Program-made: the position numbers and the translations under genes
Origin: Aphanomyces cochlioides
Lineage: Eukaryota > Oomycota > Saprolegniomycetes > Saprolegniales > Verrucalvaceae
Assembly: GCA_019828595.1 (NCBI GenBank)
Contig: JAHQRK010000011.1
Span: 1,302,001-1,366,000 of the forward strand
DNA: 64,000 bases
Reading direction: 5' to 3'
Part shown: in pieces, positions 31,941 to 43,600 of the stretch
Layout of the letters: the number at the start of each line of letters is the position of its first letter
Position numbering within the stretch: position 1 is the first letter of the stretch
The notes under the pieces: generated by a model
What the model was told of the DNA's origin: nothing
The model's database searches: none
Seen by the model: the letters and a program-made list of their open reading frames with translations, nothing else

Positions 31941-32405
31941 ATGTCAATCGCAAACAACGATGGATGGAAAGAAATCAAGTTCTATCATGCTCACGTCTAC
32001 TTTGCCGAGGACAAAGTGGCCGTTGCGGAAAGTGTCCATGCCCTTGTGGGTGAAACGTGGAGCCAACTTAAACTTGGCGAGATGAGGCGCGAGCCATTTG
32101 GTCCGCATCCTCTCGGCAACTTCCAAGTCCTTGTCCCTGTCGAGGACTTTAGTGAGTTTGCAAGGTGGATGTCGTTCAATCGCCAAGGTCTCTCCGTGCT
32201 GCTCCACCCGATCACGCCCAGCCAAGTGGACGACCATAATTTGTACTCTCTCTGGGTCGGCCCCTCCGTCTCAAATTTGGACATGGACTACTTGGCCAAA
32301 TTGGACTCGGCGTTCCAGAAAATGGGCATGTCGGACGACGAAATTGTCAACAGCCTAGTTCAGTTTGATCCGAAAGTCGTCGAGCAAGTGCACAAGTACC
32401 TCTAA
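31941..32405 (+). CDS. DOPA 4,5-dioxygenase-like protein
   Basis: A 154-aa intronless protein. The first half has the family start IKFYHAHVYFAEDKVAVAES, with the histidines of HAH, then MRREPFGPHPLGNFQV, another histidine-proline motif. The second half has WMSFNRQGLSVLLHPITPSQ and DDHNLYSLWVGPSVSN, giving the repeated ferredoxin-like halves of DOPA 4,5-dioxygenases (extradiol ring cleavage of catechols). A C-terminal extension of about 35 residues (LAKLDSAFQKMGMSDDEIV) is not part of the core family. The family is common in bacteria, fungi and betalain plants; the physiological substrate here is unknown. Confidence 0.8.
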   Translation: MSIANNDGWKEIKFYHAHVYFAEDKVAVAESVHALVGETWSQLKLGEMRREPFGPHPLGNFQVLVPVEDFSEFARWMSFNRQGLSVLLHPITPSQVDDHNLYSLWVGPSVSNLDMDYLAKLDSAFQKMGMSDDEIVNSLVQFDPKVVEQVHKYL

Positions 32406-33008
32406 TCACACTCTTCATGAGACTAGAGCCATCAACCATGAGTCCAAGTGCATCCTGTATCGCTTAAAGTCGTGGTGATGTAGTCTTGCTTTGATAAATA
32501 CTGGAATATATCCGTTTTTCCTCAGATGCCACTGCTCACTTCAAGCCAACACAAGCACGGCAGCTTTGTCATTGTTCGGAGTAAGTTCATCAATCCCCTG
32601 AGGCGTACTTTTTAAGCAGCTTACCGGCGTCTTCTCGTATTCTCGGCTCGGAAATTCATGCGCTCCATGTTGATGTCAATGACGCACGGTTTCTCGATCG
32701 CCAAGACAGAACTTTCTACCGGAGAAAAACAGTCAGAATAAGAAACATCGGCGAGGAATACATACACACGCGAGTCTTCCCCTCTCATTGCCATTGTCTG
32801 GAGTCCACTTCAGGGGCGTCCCATGGACACACATGCCTTTCTCCACTAGGAGATTTCTCGAAAAGGCGCCTTTGGACATGCAAGTTGACCGACATTTGGC
32901 CGTTTTTGAAGTGTGAATGATGGACAATATTAATTTTAGCCAATCAAATGTGAGGAATGCAAAATTTTCCTACTTTGGTCATCCTTCAGATTGAGTCGTT
33001 GTTGGGAA
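32406..33008. other. Intergenic region with a small possible minus-strand gene
   Basis: About 600 bp. On the minus strand around 32790-32610 a short open frame starts MAMRGEDSRVYVFLADVS and includes VLAIEKPCVIDINMERMNF, ending about 57 codons later. It has good composition but no recognised family, and splice sites around it are ambiguous. A CCAAT box lies at about 32938, before the next gene. Confidence 0.3.
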
Positions 33009-33533
33009 ATGAGCGTCTTCGAAGCAGTCGCGATTGTCCGCGACCAACTAGAAGCGATCAACGTGTTGGAGGAACGGATGGTGAAGTCAAGTGCCCGCGA
33101 TCAACTCGAGTATCTTGTCGAAGCAGTGCGCCGGTACGCGTACTTTGCCGAGCGAGATGACGAGCGAAGATCGTACTATGGCTACGTCCATCGCGTGCAC
33201 GAAAAAGTTCTTCGCGTTGTCGAGAATGACGGACACAAGGACAGGTATATCGCCTACTTGACCGACGAGCGACGATACCTTCGGGGGGAATTGAATCGCT
33301 TGTCACGCCGACATTCATTGTCGCCGCCAATGACTTATCCGCCACGACCTCTGTCCAAACGACCCACGTCGCCCACGCAGTCCCAACTTCGCTCTGAAGA
33401 TGGAGAACTTTTCGATGGATACCGCGCTTCTAAGCGGCCTCGTCAAGAATCTTCCCTTCGTCCCATGGAGAGGTCCCAGCAATGGAATCTCCATGGCAAA
33501 CCTGAGTATACTCATCCTCGCATTCCATGCTAA
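33009..33533 (+). CDS. Uncharacterised helical protein
   Basis: A 174-aa intronless frame starting at the ATG at 33009 (an upstream TTG is not credible). Residues 1-105 are strongly helical and charged (VFEAVAIVRDQLEAINVLEE, RRSYYGYVHRVHEKVLRVVE, YIAYLTDERRYLRGELNRLS). The rest is disordered and basic with proline (SPPMTYPPRPLSKRPTSPTQ). I do not recognise a family. The stop is 40 bp from the convergent PERK-like kinase gene. Confidence 0.55.
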   Translation: MSVFEAVAIVRDQLEAINVLEERMVKSSARDQLEYLVEAVRRYAYFAERDDERRSYYGYVHRVHEKVLRVVENDGHKDRYIAYLTDERRYLRGELNRLSRRHSLSPPMTYPPRPLSKRPTSPTQSQLRSEDGELFDGYRASKRPRQESSLRPMERSQQWNLHGKPEYTHPRIPC

Positions 33534-33573
33534 TCATAACTTATTAAAACACGATGGCCGTATATTAACTTAA

Positions 33574-36500
33574 TTAACTCAACAATTCGACATGATGGAC
33601 GCCACTGCACGCTGCCATGGCGGCTTTTGCTTCGAGAAGCACTTGGTTGCTTTCAACTTGCAACGTAAATTCGAGCACTTGGCCACTCATGTGTTGCTTG
33701 AGGCCGCATGCAACGATCGCCACTGGTGGGTCCATCATGCGAATCACATCACTGAGCGTCAAGAGGAGATTGTGGCACAGATTGCTGTTTTTTCCGTCCT
33801 TCGGTTCCACTTGCAGCACATGCACATTCTCTTTGCGAGCGGCAGACGCTGTCGTTGGCACCGAGGTAGATTTAGATTGCAGCTGAGCTTGGCACCACAC
33901 GACCACGTCGTGGGCACTGGGGCGGAGCTGCGGTCGTTTGGCCACTAGTGACTCAATCATAGCCACCACTCGTGGATGATCTGGAAGCCACTTGGGTGGA
34001 AGGACACCGTCTCGGACATTTCGGAGCGTCACGATGCGCTCCATGGCTGTACCGAACGTGTCGTGCATGAGCTCAAAGAGAATCATACCAAGCGAATACA
34101 TGTCAGCTTTGGCGCTGTACATTTCGCCCGAGATTTGCTCTGGACTTGCATAGAGATAGGTCCCAACGCCGGCCGTCTTTTCCTCGTCGGAGCTCCAAAT
34201 GGAATCTTGAAATGTTGAAGGATCAAGGTCCATGGTGCCGTTGGATGACGTCGGTGCGGGTGAGCTGGCATACCTTGAGAGGCCAAAGTCGCCCAGTTTG
34301 ATTGTGTTGTGGTCCATCACAAAGATGTTGGCTGGCTTGAGATCGCGGTGGATAAGGCCAAGAGAATGCACGTGTTCCAGCGCACTTGCAATCTGGTAAA
34401 AGATCTCGAGCACATGGTGAAAAGGCGGCCGTGTGGTCGCCAAGACATCGGCCAAACTCTGTTCAGAGCAATACTGCATTTGAATATACAGCCAGTGGTC
34501 AACGCGGCCATCTTGGGTTCGTACGCTGAGCGTCTCAAGGCTGGATTCGTGCACGACGTCGCTCTCGGACCATGGATTGCCTTGAGTTTCCTCACCACTT
34601 CTGTCCCATGTAAATCCACCAGCGTCATCATCGTCATTGTCATCGTCGTCAAAATTGGCGGCAAACCGACGTGGTGCGTACAAAGAATCACTGCTCGAAG
34701 TTTCATCGGAAGATCTGTGTTGTAGGATATTGCGCGATGTATAGACTGAAGATGTGGTTTCATGGCGCGCTGAAAACACTGACGTGGTTTCACTGGGCGT
34801 CGGGACAATGTCGTGTTCACCCAGGGCTTCAAGCCATGCCTACATTGAGTCAGCAACTTGCTCGAACGGAGGAAGAGAGTACCTGATAGTAGCGCACTAT
34901 GTAGGAGTGATCCAGTCTTGCGAGAATTTTCACTTCACGCAAAAACTATTCCATCGCCGTCAGCAACAACGATGTGGGAAGAAATTTTACCTTTTCGAGC
35001 GTTGGTTTCGGTTGATTGTGCAGGCAAAGACCAATGCGTTTGACAGCATATCGACGACCATCCAGTCGATTTTCCGCGAGCATGACTTGGCCAAAGCCAC
35101 CTTTGCCAAGGACAGAGAGCTCGTCAAATTCGTTGGCGAAGCGACCACGGCAAATGTACGGCAATATCTTGTTCAGTTCTTCGTTTGAGGGAAGGCTTTG
35201 AGACTTGATCGGGTCGCTTTGCGTCGAGTCCATTGATGGATCATTGCTCATGTCCGAGAGACGGTGGAGATTGGCGTCGTTTGTCCATGGCGACTTCACA
35301 CTCGTGCGATTGTGATGGTGATGTTCTGGTGCGTGTGAAAAGCCGCCAAACGAAAGCGATCGCTGCATTTTTGCTGGCGAGACCAGCCGAAGTAGGTGAT
35401 CAAGTCCAGTCTTGTGTCGTTGCAGTGGACTCTTTGGGTTTTGCGAGGGCGCCAGAGTCGGCGTCGATGGGGGTGTAGTTGTCGAGGTATTTCTGGGTGA
35501 AGAAACCACGTTTTCGTCGTCGGATGAAGACCTGGGCTTGGCCACAAGTCCTTGACGATAAAAGTAATGTGCAACAACTGTGATAACAACCACCACTGCA
35601 AGTGCAATGGCAATAACATGCTGAGATGTCAAGAGAAACCCTTTCTCGCCATCGATTTCGACGCTCTTGAGCTTCCATGGACGAGATTTCACAACCTTAT
35701 TCGTCAAATTGTCAGGTTGATAGACAAGTGCTTCGGCAGAAGATGGCAAAAGATACGTCTGTCCTTCAATGGCGCGGTAGAGAAGGTTTGTGTTGGCCAT
35801 GGGCATAAGGGCGCGATCAAAGGGAGATGCTGGCTCTTCGTTCCAAGTTGGACACGTCTCGTCCGACCCTGGGGAAGCTCCAGTGACGGACCACTCGAAA
35901 AACTTCGAGCCCTGGGACGGCAAGATGCCATATACCATAGTGAGGTCAAATGGGGATTCCCATGTCCAAAGCATAGCGTTTGACCGAGGATCAAAGGCTG
36001 TTAAGGAGACGCCACCATGCGCTCCTAGCGTCATCTTGATCCCTGGACTTGCAGCAGCTACAACAGTTGTATCCTTGCCACACTGAGCCGAGGAGGCAAA
36101 CTGAACAAAGTATTCCGATACAGTCACGCATTTGAAATCCAAAACGTCGTCGAGGTTAAGCATCTTGGTCGTGACATCGACTCTGCCCATGAGGATATTG
36201 ATCGAGTCGCGAGGAGTCGACGACGATGAGGCCGCATCGGCCGAGAAGAAAGGATACATTTGTCCCGTATCAGGTTCAAATGTGTAGAGTCTCTGGTTCT
36301 TCTCGGCAACAAAGAGAACGTTCGAAAGCTCTGGGTTGTCTTTCGATCGAATCGGTTTCTTGGACTGGAGCAACTCGGATGTCGGTAAATGTACTTCTTT
36401 CCACTCGCCGTCATCTTTGCTCATGTGATATAGCCGCCCATCCATCGTAGGGGCAAAGTTGTGCTGGTCAAACTGCGGCGAGTGTAGCGCAACGTCTGTT

Positions 36501-36817
36501 CTTGCCTGCTGTCGGATCGATTGGAGCGAATCTGCGTCAGGTTGAAGGTCCTGTATAATATCCTCGCGGCAGTTCGTCACGAGAGGTCCTCCCGAGTCGA
36601 TCGAGTTGATAACTTGGCCCGTCCATGCGTCAAATGCCTGCAGGTGGCCGCTCATTTGCCCAACGAGCAAAACGGCTTGTTCTCGGCTTTTCTCGACGTG
36701 GAGGCGGATCTCTGTGCTTCTTGCGTCTCGTTCTCGGTTCAATTCTTGTCCTATTCCTCGCACAAGGACATACCAGCTCGACAGCGAGAAAACGCCCCAT
36801 CGGCACGACCAACGCAT
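33574..36817 (-). CDS. PERK-like eIF2alpha kinase (ER stress sensor)
   Basis: Exons 36817-34991, 34945-34883 and 34839-33574 join across introns of 45 and 43 bp to give 1051 aa. The N-terminus is hydrophobic (VFSLSSWYVLV), then a lumenal beta-propeller-like domain (VGQMSGHLQAFDAWTGQVI near residue 55, FVAEKNQRLYTFEPDTGQMY, VSLTAFDPRSNAMLWTWESP). A membrane segment near residue 405 (VIAIALAVVVVITVVAHYF) separates it from a cytosolic kinase. Kinase motifs: LGKGGFGQVML, AVKRI, the GCN2/PERK-type RYYQAWLE junction, a long acidic insert between lobes, HRDLKPANIF, DFGLSRY and GVGTYLYASPEQ. This is the layout of PERK, which phosphorylates eIF2alpha on ER stress. A TTG codon just upstream is not a start. 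Confidence 0.85.
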
Positions 36818-37187
36818 CTTCAACTCGTCAGCTACGACGTGGCTGCGTCAAAAGAAACTGAGCTTGTCTGGAAAAAATTAAAATTTTGTCGCCTTAACTC
36901 GAAATTTGTATGGATTAAACTATTCGAGCGTCCCAGATAGATACAAAAATCACCATTTCTTGCGTTCTCCTGCGTCTTTCATCTTCGAAAACAGGCAGAT
37001 AGATGCACACGCATCACGTGACGACATCTGACGCGTTAGCCCCGCGACACATCGCGCGGATTCGCTCCAGCCTGGAAGGAGAAATGGGCGTTGCCAGCAC
37101 TCGAAGAACATAGAACTGACAAAATTCAGCCAATTAAATCTCTATAAATTAAGTATTCACTGTATTTTCTACCAATTAAATTGCAGC
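36818..37187. promoter_or_regulatory. Divergent promoter between PERK-like kinase and mitochondrial repeat protein
   Basis: About 370 bp containing CCAAT boxes just before the downstream gene (37129-37175, as GCCAATTAAAT and ACCAATTAAAT). No gene is seen in it. Confidence 0.45.
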
Positions 37188-39529
37188 ATGTCATTGCCGT
37201 CTTTGTGTCAGCAAATGCGGCGCGCTGTCCGATGGACCTCCATCAGAGGACTCCGACGTGTGTCTTCCCAGGCTTCTGCTGTCGCCTACGTGGAATATCT
37301 ACAAGACTCAATTGCAGCACATACGCGCATCATCTTTCCGGAGGCGCCAAGTGCATTGCAATGCAGCCACGAGCGTCCCATCCCGACTGACCGCAATAAG
37401 CCTGCACTCCTCCACGAAATGACGACCTCGAATGCGGCTGCCAACTTGATCAAGTCATGGCGGCAAGGTATAATCTTTTTACGAAATGCATATCAGCTGA
37501 AGTTGTATGTTGTAGGAATGTTGTGGCAAGAAGCTCAGGATTTGAATGCGTTGAGGCAGCATGACCGTGTCATCAACGTCCTATATCGCAAGATCTACCT
37601 CAATCCCGACTTGCACAAGCTGTGGACTCCACGAACATCCAGTTTCTTTGCCCAACAACTCGTCCTTGCGGCCACAGCTACAAACAATGCATCCATGGCA
37701 ATTGAAGCGTTCAATCTGTTCACGTCATTACCAGCTCATGTCATCTCTCGAAACGTCCTGCATCAAATCGGCCTTGCTGTTGTCCACGTGTGTCTCGATC
37801 AAGCCTACTGCTCAAATGATTATCTTCCCATCTTGAACTGCCTCCAGCATCACCGCCTTCCTCTTGACGAGAACTTGACGGATCGAGTCATGAAGGAATT
37901 GTTGGCAAACGAAGATCATGCTGCCATTATTTCCCTCAAGTACATTTGGAATGCGTCATTGCCCGTGCACACGAATGTTCTTTGGTCGCTGGTGGCCCAA
38001 GGTGACTCTGCGGGCGTAGATGCTTTGTACAACAGCATGAAATCCCAAAACTCTCCTGACGACGCGGATGGAGTAAACTATCTACTCCGTCAAAGCTGCC
38101 GTTCAAAAGACTGGGACCATGTTGGAACAATCTTGGACTGGATGCAAGCCCAGCAAGTCGTTGCTTCCGTCCCCGCTACCATCGATCTCTGTGGTGTTCT
38201 TGTTTCTTCCGGTTCGTCGTCAATCTTGTCTGCCCTGATCTGATAGCTATCTTCTGTAGACGACCATGACTGTCTGGTCCAAATGTTTGACCAATACGAC
38301 CAAGTTCTTCCTTGGACAACGCAGCATGTGTCTGTTGCAATCAGTGCAGCAGCGATTCATGGCCAGTCCGAGGCCGCGTTGGCGCTCTTGAATGCCGCGA
38401 ATGATCGCAACTTATCAATTCTTGACGTCACTTATGGCCACGTCGCCGCCACATCGAGAGATACTGCAACTCGTGCAGAGTTTGTACGCAAGTACAAGGC
38501 GGCACGACGAGGTAAGGCTCAACAAGGGTTGAAATTGACTCAACTTGGATTTTAGCCTACACGGTGGCTATTGCCGCTGACCAAGCCAATGCTGATGCAG
38601 CTGGCTTTCATGTCAGTGGATCCTTACTCCAGCACGCTGCTGCTTCACAAGACATCGATCCAGCAGTTGCAATGATGCTTTTGGATGAAATGCAATACTA
38701 TGGCGTCGAGGCCACGGAGGACGACTTGCGTCAAGCGCTCGCACGTCTCTCTCCTGATGTGCTCTCGCTTTATGGATTCTACGAAAAGTTTCCTCGCGTC
38801 GTCAAGAACGCTCCAGTTGCTCTAGCAAAGGCCATCTCAGTCAGCATTCTGCCAAAACCCCTCTCTCGAGCCACGTTAGACGATGCAGTGCGTCTGTGGC
38901 GCTGCTTTGTATGGACTGAGGCTATTCTTCTGGATGAAACAGTTGTCTTTCCATCGCTCTACTACGTGGCGCTTCGAGAAAAGAATGCGCATTTGGCCAA
39001 TGAAGTCAAGACACAATTCCAAACGCGACGTCAAGAGCTCGACAGTTTACTTGAAGGTGTTCTTGGCGTTTGTGCAAATGAGAAGGACTTCGACACCTTG
39101 CAAGTTGTCCTGCGCCAGTGGCCAAGCAAGACGGAACTCACCCTCCAAGCCGTGGACTACGTGTTCGAAACCATCCAGAAGCTTCACCATGACAACCACT
39201 CTACACCTACATACTTTGGAACAATGGTGGCTTATCCAGGCTTGTTTCCTCTCACCCGCGATGTGCTCAACCAGGCTTTGATCCTCTCTGCTGAAGCTGG
39301 TCACTTCTACGACTGCCAAGCGCTCATTACTATGGCAATCGCCAATACCGTCCCGCTGAAGCATGCAGCTCGCTTAGCCTGCGTCGCGCTGCTGGAGAAA
39401 ACCAGCGGCCAAGACATCGAAAGCAAAGAAGGTGAAGATCGCAAGCAATTGCTCGACACAGTGCGACAGCACTGGAGTTCTTTGCACACGAAGCCCGCGT
39501 TTGTCGAGGCGATCAAGGCGCTTCGTTGA
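37188..39529 (+). CDS. Helical-repeat (PPR-like) protein, probably mitochondrial
   Basis: Four exons (37188-37467, 37516-38211, 38260-38511, 38556-39529) with introns of 48, 48 and 44 bp encode about 733 aa. The N-terminal 35 residues are rich in Arg and Ser and lack acidic residues (MRRAVRWTSIRGLRRVSSQA), a typical mitochondrial presequence. The rest is all-helical with irregular 35-residue-like repeats such as MAIEAFNLFTSLPAHVISRN, AGVDALYNSMKSQN, AVAMMLLDEMQYYGVEATED and LQVVLRQWPSKTELT. This is how divergent pentatricopeptide-repeat proteins of organelle RNA metabolism look, but the PPR consensus is weak. The function is inference. Confidence 0.65.
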
Positions 39530-39831
39530 GGAACACTTCAATTTGGTTCATTATCCGGATGACACATAAAAAAGTAATCCAAAATTCCAAAAAATTTGAA
39601 AAATTTGAAAATTCAACCTACAATTTTCCATATAAAAGTCATGGAAAATCCTTTTTAAATTTCCAAATTTTAAAAATTCACTTCTATTTTCAGTTACCGG
39701 AAGAATCTCCAAGATACGAAAGAGACAGTTTAACGTTGCAGTGCGTATTTTTATACCATATGTATACAAACTTCAAGTGAACATAATTTTGAGAGAAAAA
39801 AATTCGCATGTGCCTTGCCAGTTTCAAAAAG
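39530..39831. other. AT-rich intergenic region
   Basis: About 300 bp, very AT-rich, with one ATCCGGAT palindrome at 39553-39560 and runs such as AAAATTTGAAAAATTTGAAAA near 39590-39615. It contains the MAF1 promoter. No gene seen. Confidence 0.5.
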
Positions 39832-40560
39832 ATGAAGTACCTCGAAGAGAAGACGCTGAGCTGGGCGAACGCGGCGCTGAATGAGTTCTGCGTCGGCGAC
39901 CGCGTCATAAATGGGCGGCTAGAGTGTTTCTCGTGCAAGAAAGCAGGACAGGACAAAAAACTGGCGAAATCGCTCGAGTTGATCTACCAACAGTCGAACA
40001 ATTACCCCCGGACGATGGAACAATCCAATGTGTCGATCGGCACATTGGCCGACTCAAATACGAGGAAGCTCCTGATCAATCTCATCTCGACGATGAATGC
40101 ATCGTTCCCAGACTATGACTTTTCAGACCTCAAGCCTGAACGATTCCACAAAGAAGCCGACATGCGCATGATTGTCAATGCGATCAACACCCAACTCGCT
40201 GAAATTGTCGAAATGGATAACATGGGATTCCTTGAAAAGCTATGGGAATCCATCGTCGAAGCAATTCAACCAGCTGAATGCGAAGTCTACAGCTACATCC
40301 CTGACATGGACGGCTGCTCCGACCCATTCAGCGACGGCACGCTGTGGTCGTTCAACTACTTCTTTTACAACAAGGAGATGAAGAAGATCCTCTACTTCAC
40401 ATGCATGTCCAGGAGTGCATTCCACGACATGCGTGACGGCGACGACGATGACGATGACGACGAAGACATGGCATATGGATCACACAATGAAGATGACGAT
40501 GAAGACGACCTTGCTGACGACGATGTCCTCATGGAAGGCGACTGGGAAGATGGCGCGTAA
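39832..40560 (+). CDS. MAF1: MAF1 homologue, repressor of RNA polymerase III
   Basis: A 242-aa intronless protein. MAF1 represses tRNA and 5S transcription under stress and starvation downstream of TOR. The conserved boxes are present in order: MKYLEEKTLSWANAALNEF with GRLECFSCKKAG (box A), FPDYDFSDLKPERF (the PDYDFS core), and DPFSDGTLWSFNYFFYNK followed by KKILYFTCMSRS (boxes B and C). A long acidic tail (DDDDDDDEDM, EDDDEDDLADDD) follows, as in many MAF1 proteins. An in-frame ATG 24 bp upstream (39808) adds eight residues that are not conserved; the ATG at 39832 matches the family start. The stop is 61 bp from the convergent large coiled-coil gene. Confidence 0.93.
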   Translation: MKYLEEKTLSWANAALNEFCVGDRVINGRLECFSCKKAGQDKKLAKSLELIYQQSNNYPRTMEQSNVSIGTLADSNTRKLLINLISTMNASFPDYDFSDLKPERFHKEADMRMIVNAINTQLAEIVEMDNMGFLEKLWESIVEAIQPAECEVYSYIPDMDGCSDPFSDGTLWSFNYFFYNKEMKKILYFTCMSRSAFHDMRDGDDDDDDDEDMAYGSHNEDDDEDDLADDDVLMEGDWEDGA

Positions 40561-40621
40561 GCAGTGTGCAGTCGCTGTCGGTTCTTGTATTCTACATTTT
40601 CAACAAGTCTCTTTCTGTGTG

Positions 40622-43600
40622 TCATCGATACAGCGGCTTGGTCCGCGCCACGAGCGTTTGCGCAATGCCTTCAACAGCTGCAGTCTCTTCTTCCCGTCGG
40701 AGGACGTCAAATTTCCGAGGGGTCTTCGTCACCGCGGCCGAACTTGGACGCTTGACGTCTCCACCGTCGATCTGGTTGTTGTCGCCTTCGTCCACTGTCG
40801 GTCTCGACGTCTTGGGTCGGACGAACGACGTTTTCGGACGTCGCAGCGTGAAAGACGACTTGGGGCGTGGCGTGGCTTCTACTGGAGGGCATGGGAAGCA
40901 GCTCTTGGGTCGCTCGGGAAGAGCTGTCCTTGCTAGTGTATGCCCCGCCGGTTCAGGTCGTAGTTGCTGTTGGAGGACGCCAATTTCATGCACGGCCTGG
41001 ACGTAGCGGCGTTGCGTGTCGGCTAGATTGGCTTGCAGCTTGGTGTTTTCATGCTCGAGGAGGATCTGCGCGGACGCTCTCGACGCTTGGAGTTGTTCGA
41101 GCGCGGCAGTCTTTGCCTTGGTCTCCTTGGCCAATTGCCTCTGGAGGCGGCGAATTTCCCGATGAAGATGATGCGTCGAGCGCATGTACGACGCTCGAAG
41201 ACGAGCACAATCCTCGTCGCGTTCTTCCCTGCCGTCCTCTTGCTCCTGCTCGTCTTCGTCCTCTTCTTCGTCCTCTTCGCTTTCTTCATCTTCGTCGCCT
41301 TCATCCACGCAGTCATCGAGGAATCTCGACGAGCTGCTGCCGCTTTGACCACTTCGGCCACTGCTACGACGACTGACTTTGTCGTCCAAGAGCGCTTTGG
41401 CTTTCTGCCGCGCCGCCAGTCGCAGCGCCAGCTTGGAAGCTTGAACTACCGAGCCCATGGACGCTGTCCGCTGTTTCATCTCCGCGGCGGACTTTGTCGC
41501 TGACGGCGATGCTGCCAAAGCCGCCGACGACAAGGACGCTTGCGCTTTGAGCAGATCTTTGTGCAGCGCGACAACTTGGGTTTGCGTCGCGGCGAGCTGC
41601 GCGTCGACTTGACTCTTCTGATGGAAGACCAAGTTGGCTTTGGCTAATTGCGCCGCGAGCACCGCTTCTGCCTTGCCGTGGGCCGCCTGAGTCGTCGCGT
41701 CCTTGAGCTCGTACATCGTCCGCAGCTTGGTCAACGTCTGCTTCAGCGCGGTGTTCTCCTCGAGGACTTTCTACACAGCGCCGCAGGTCCGTCCCGACGC
41801 TTTCTCTTATGCATCTCTTACCTCCATGTCGACATTTGTGCGCATGGATCGAACGAGTTGGCTCTTGATCTGCATGGGAATGCCCGTCTCGATGAATTTC
41901 GCCGCCGAGTTCTTCTGGACGTCATGTAGTTGCATGCGGAGATCCTACAAGCAGCGCTTTCAGCTCCGTCCTCTCCCCTGGAGTGTGTACATTTTGAACG
42001 GCGGTGCGGAACTCTTGGAATTGTCCTTGCTGCTTGATCAATGCCAAGCTGAGGTCGCGCAACTTGGCGTCGTATTCCGCGCGCATGTCGGCGACGATGC
42101 GCGCTTTCTCGACTTCCAGCTGTTCTTGCGCCATTTCGATTGACTGATGCGCTTCTTCGAGCTCAAAGATGATCTTGTACGCCTACAAGTCGACCGCTTC
42201 ATCAACCAAGCGCTATGGGGGAGGACCTTGTCGACGACGCGCGTCGCGAGCACTTCGTCTGCCGTCTCTTCAACTTGCTTGACTTTGGCTTCAAGCTTGG
42301 ACTGATGCAACTCGAGCGCCGCGACGCGATGGCGCAGTTGAGCGTCGAGCGATTGCGTCGCAGCTTGGCGAAAGCGCACGTCGTCTTCATGCGCAGCCAT
42401 GAACGCACGGCAGAGGGAACGAATTCGGTCGTGGCTTTCCTTGGAGTCGATCGTGTCCAGCGCGGCACAGACACTCGTGACGTTCTCGACAAAGATGTCG
42501 ACCGTGTTGAGCTTGGCCTACCACGACACCGTCGGCGGTCTCCGCATGGACGAGGAGCTTCGTACCTGTCCCGCAACGACAGCAGGACGCCGTTTGGGCG
42601 AAGAAACGTCGTCGAGCGTCTTGACCACAGCTTCAAAGCGCGTACGGCACGTGGAAATGTCTCGCTCGACGAGTTGCATCTCAATGTAGTGCCGTAGGTT
42701 GTCCACCATGACGTCAAGTTCCTTGGAGTCAGGAATGGGGAAGCCCGGCAAGAACATGTTGGATGCTTGTCTCCGCGGTCGATTCCCGCCTGCTTCGTCC
42801 TCTTTTGCCGCCGTGGTGGCGAGTTCCGTCGACATGATCGCCGCCATTTCGGTCGATTTGGACGCCGCGCTTCCATCAACATGGCTCAACTTGGTCATGA
42901 AATACTCGCGGAGAGCTTGAAAGGCTTGGAACTTGTGCAAGTAGACGATCGCCGTCGACACGAGTGGCCCCGCCCGCTGTTCCAAGAGTTTCCACACGTT
43001 CCGCGCCGTCGTACAGTCGGCAGACGACAGCGCATGGATGAAATGAGTCGTCCCTTGCGTCTTTGGACGTGAAGCCGCGGCAGGACCGACGATGGAGCTG
43101 CCTACGTTTCAAAGTCAGACGAGCGCCGTCTGGAGACGACCTTCATGGAATAAATACGCCGCCGCCTGGGACGTCGCGGCGGCTTTCAGGAGGATTTCGC
43201 TCTGCATGGCTTGGACTGTCGACGTGTGGAGCGCCTTCAAGTACGTTCGCTTCGTGTCGAGCCAGTCGACGAGAAGATCGTTGACGTGCGTCGCGGCGGC
43301 GTCGTGGCGGTCAAAGCAGTCGTGGTGCAGTTGTCCAAGCTAGCCAAAGTCAATCAAGTCATGAAGCGCAGCGCGGAACGTACCATGTCGCGCAAGTCGC
43401 TGCCAAAGACATCGTCGGAAGAAGATCGATGGAGCGCCGCACGGACACTCAGGAGCGTCGTGACGTCGACGCAAGCTCGGTAGAGACGGATCAACCGACG
43501 GAGATCCGGCTCGGCGTCGGCTGCAATGCGCACAACGACGCGGCCGTGGACGATGCTCGTCTTGGCGAAGCGCTTGATCACTTCATGGACGTGCGGCAAG

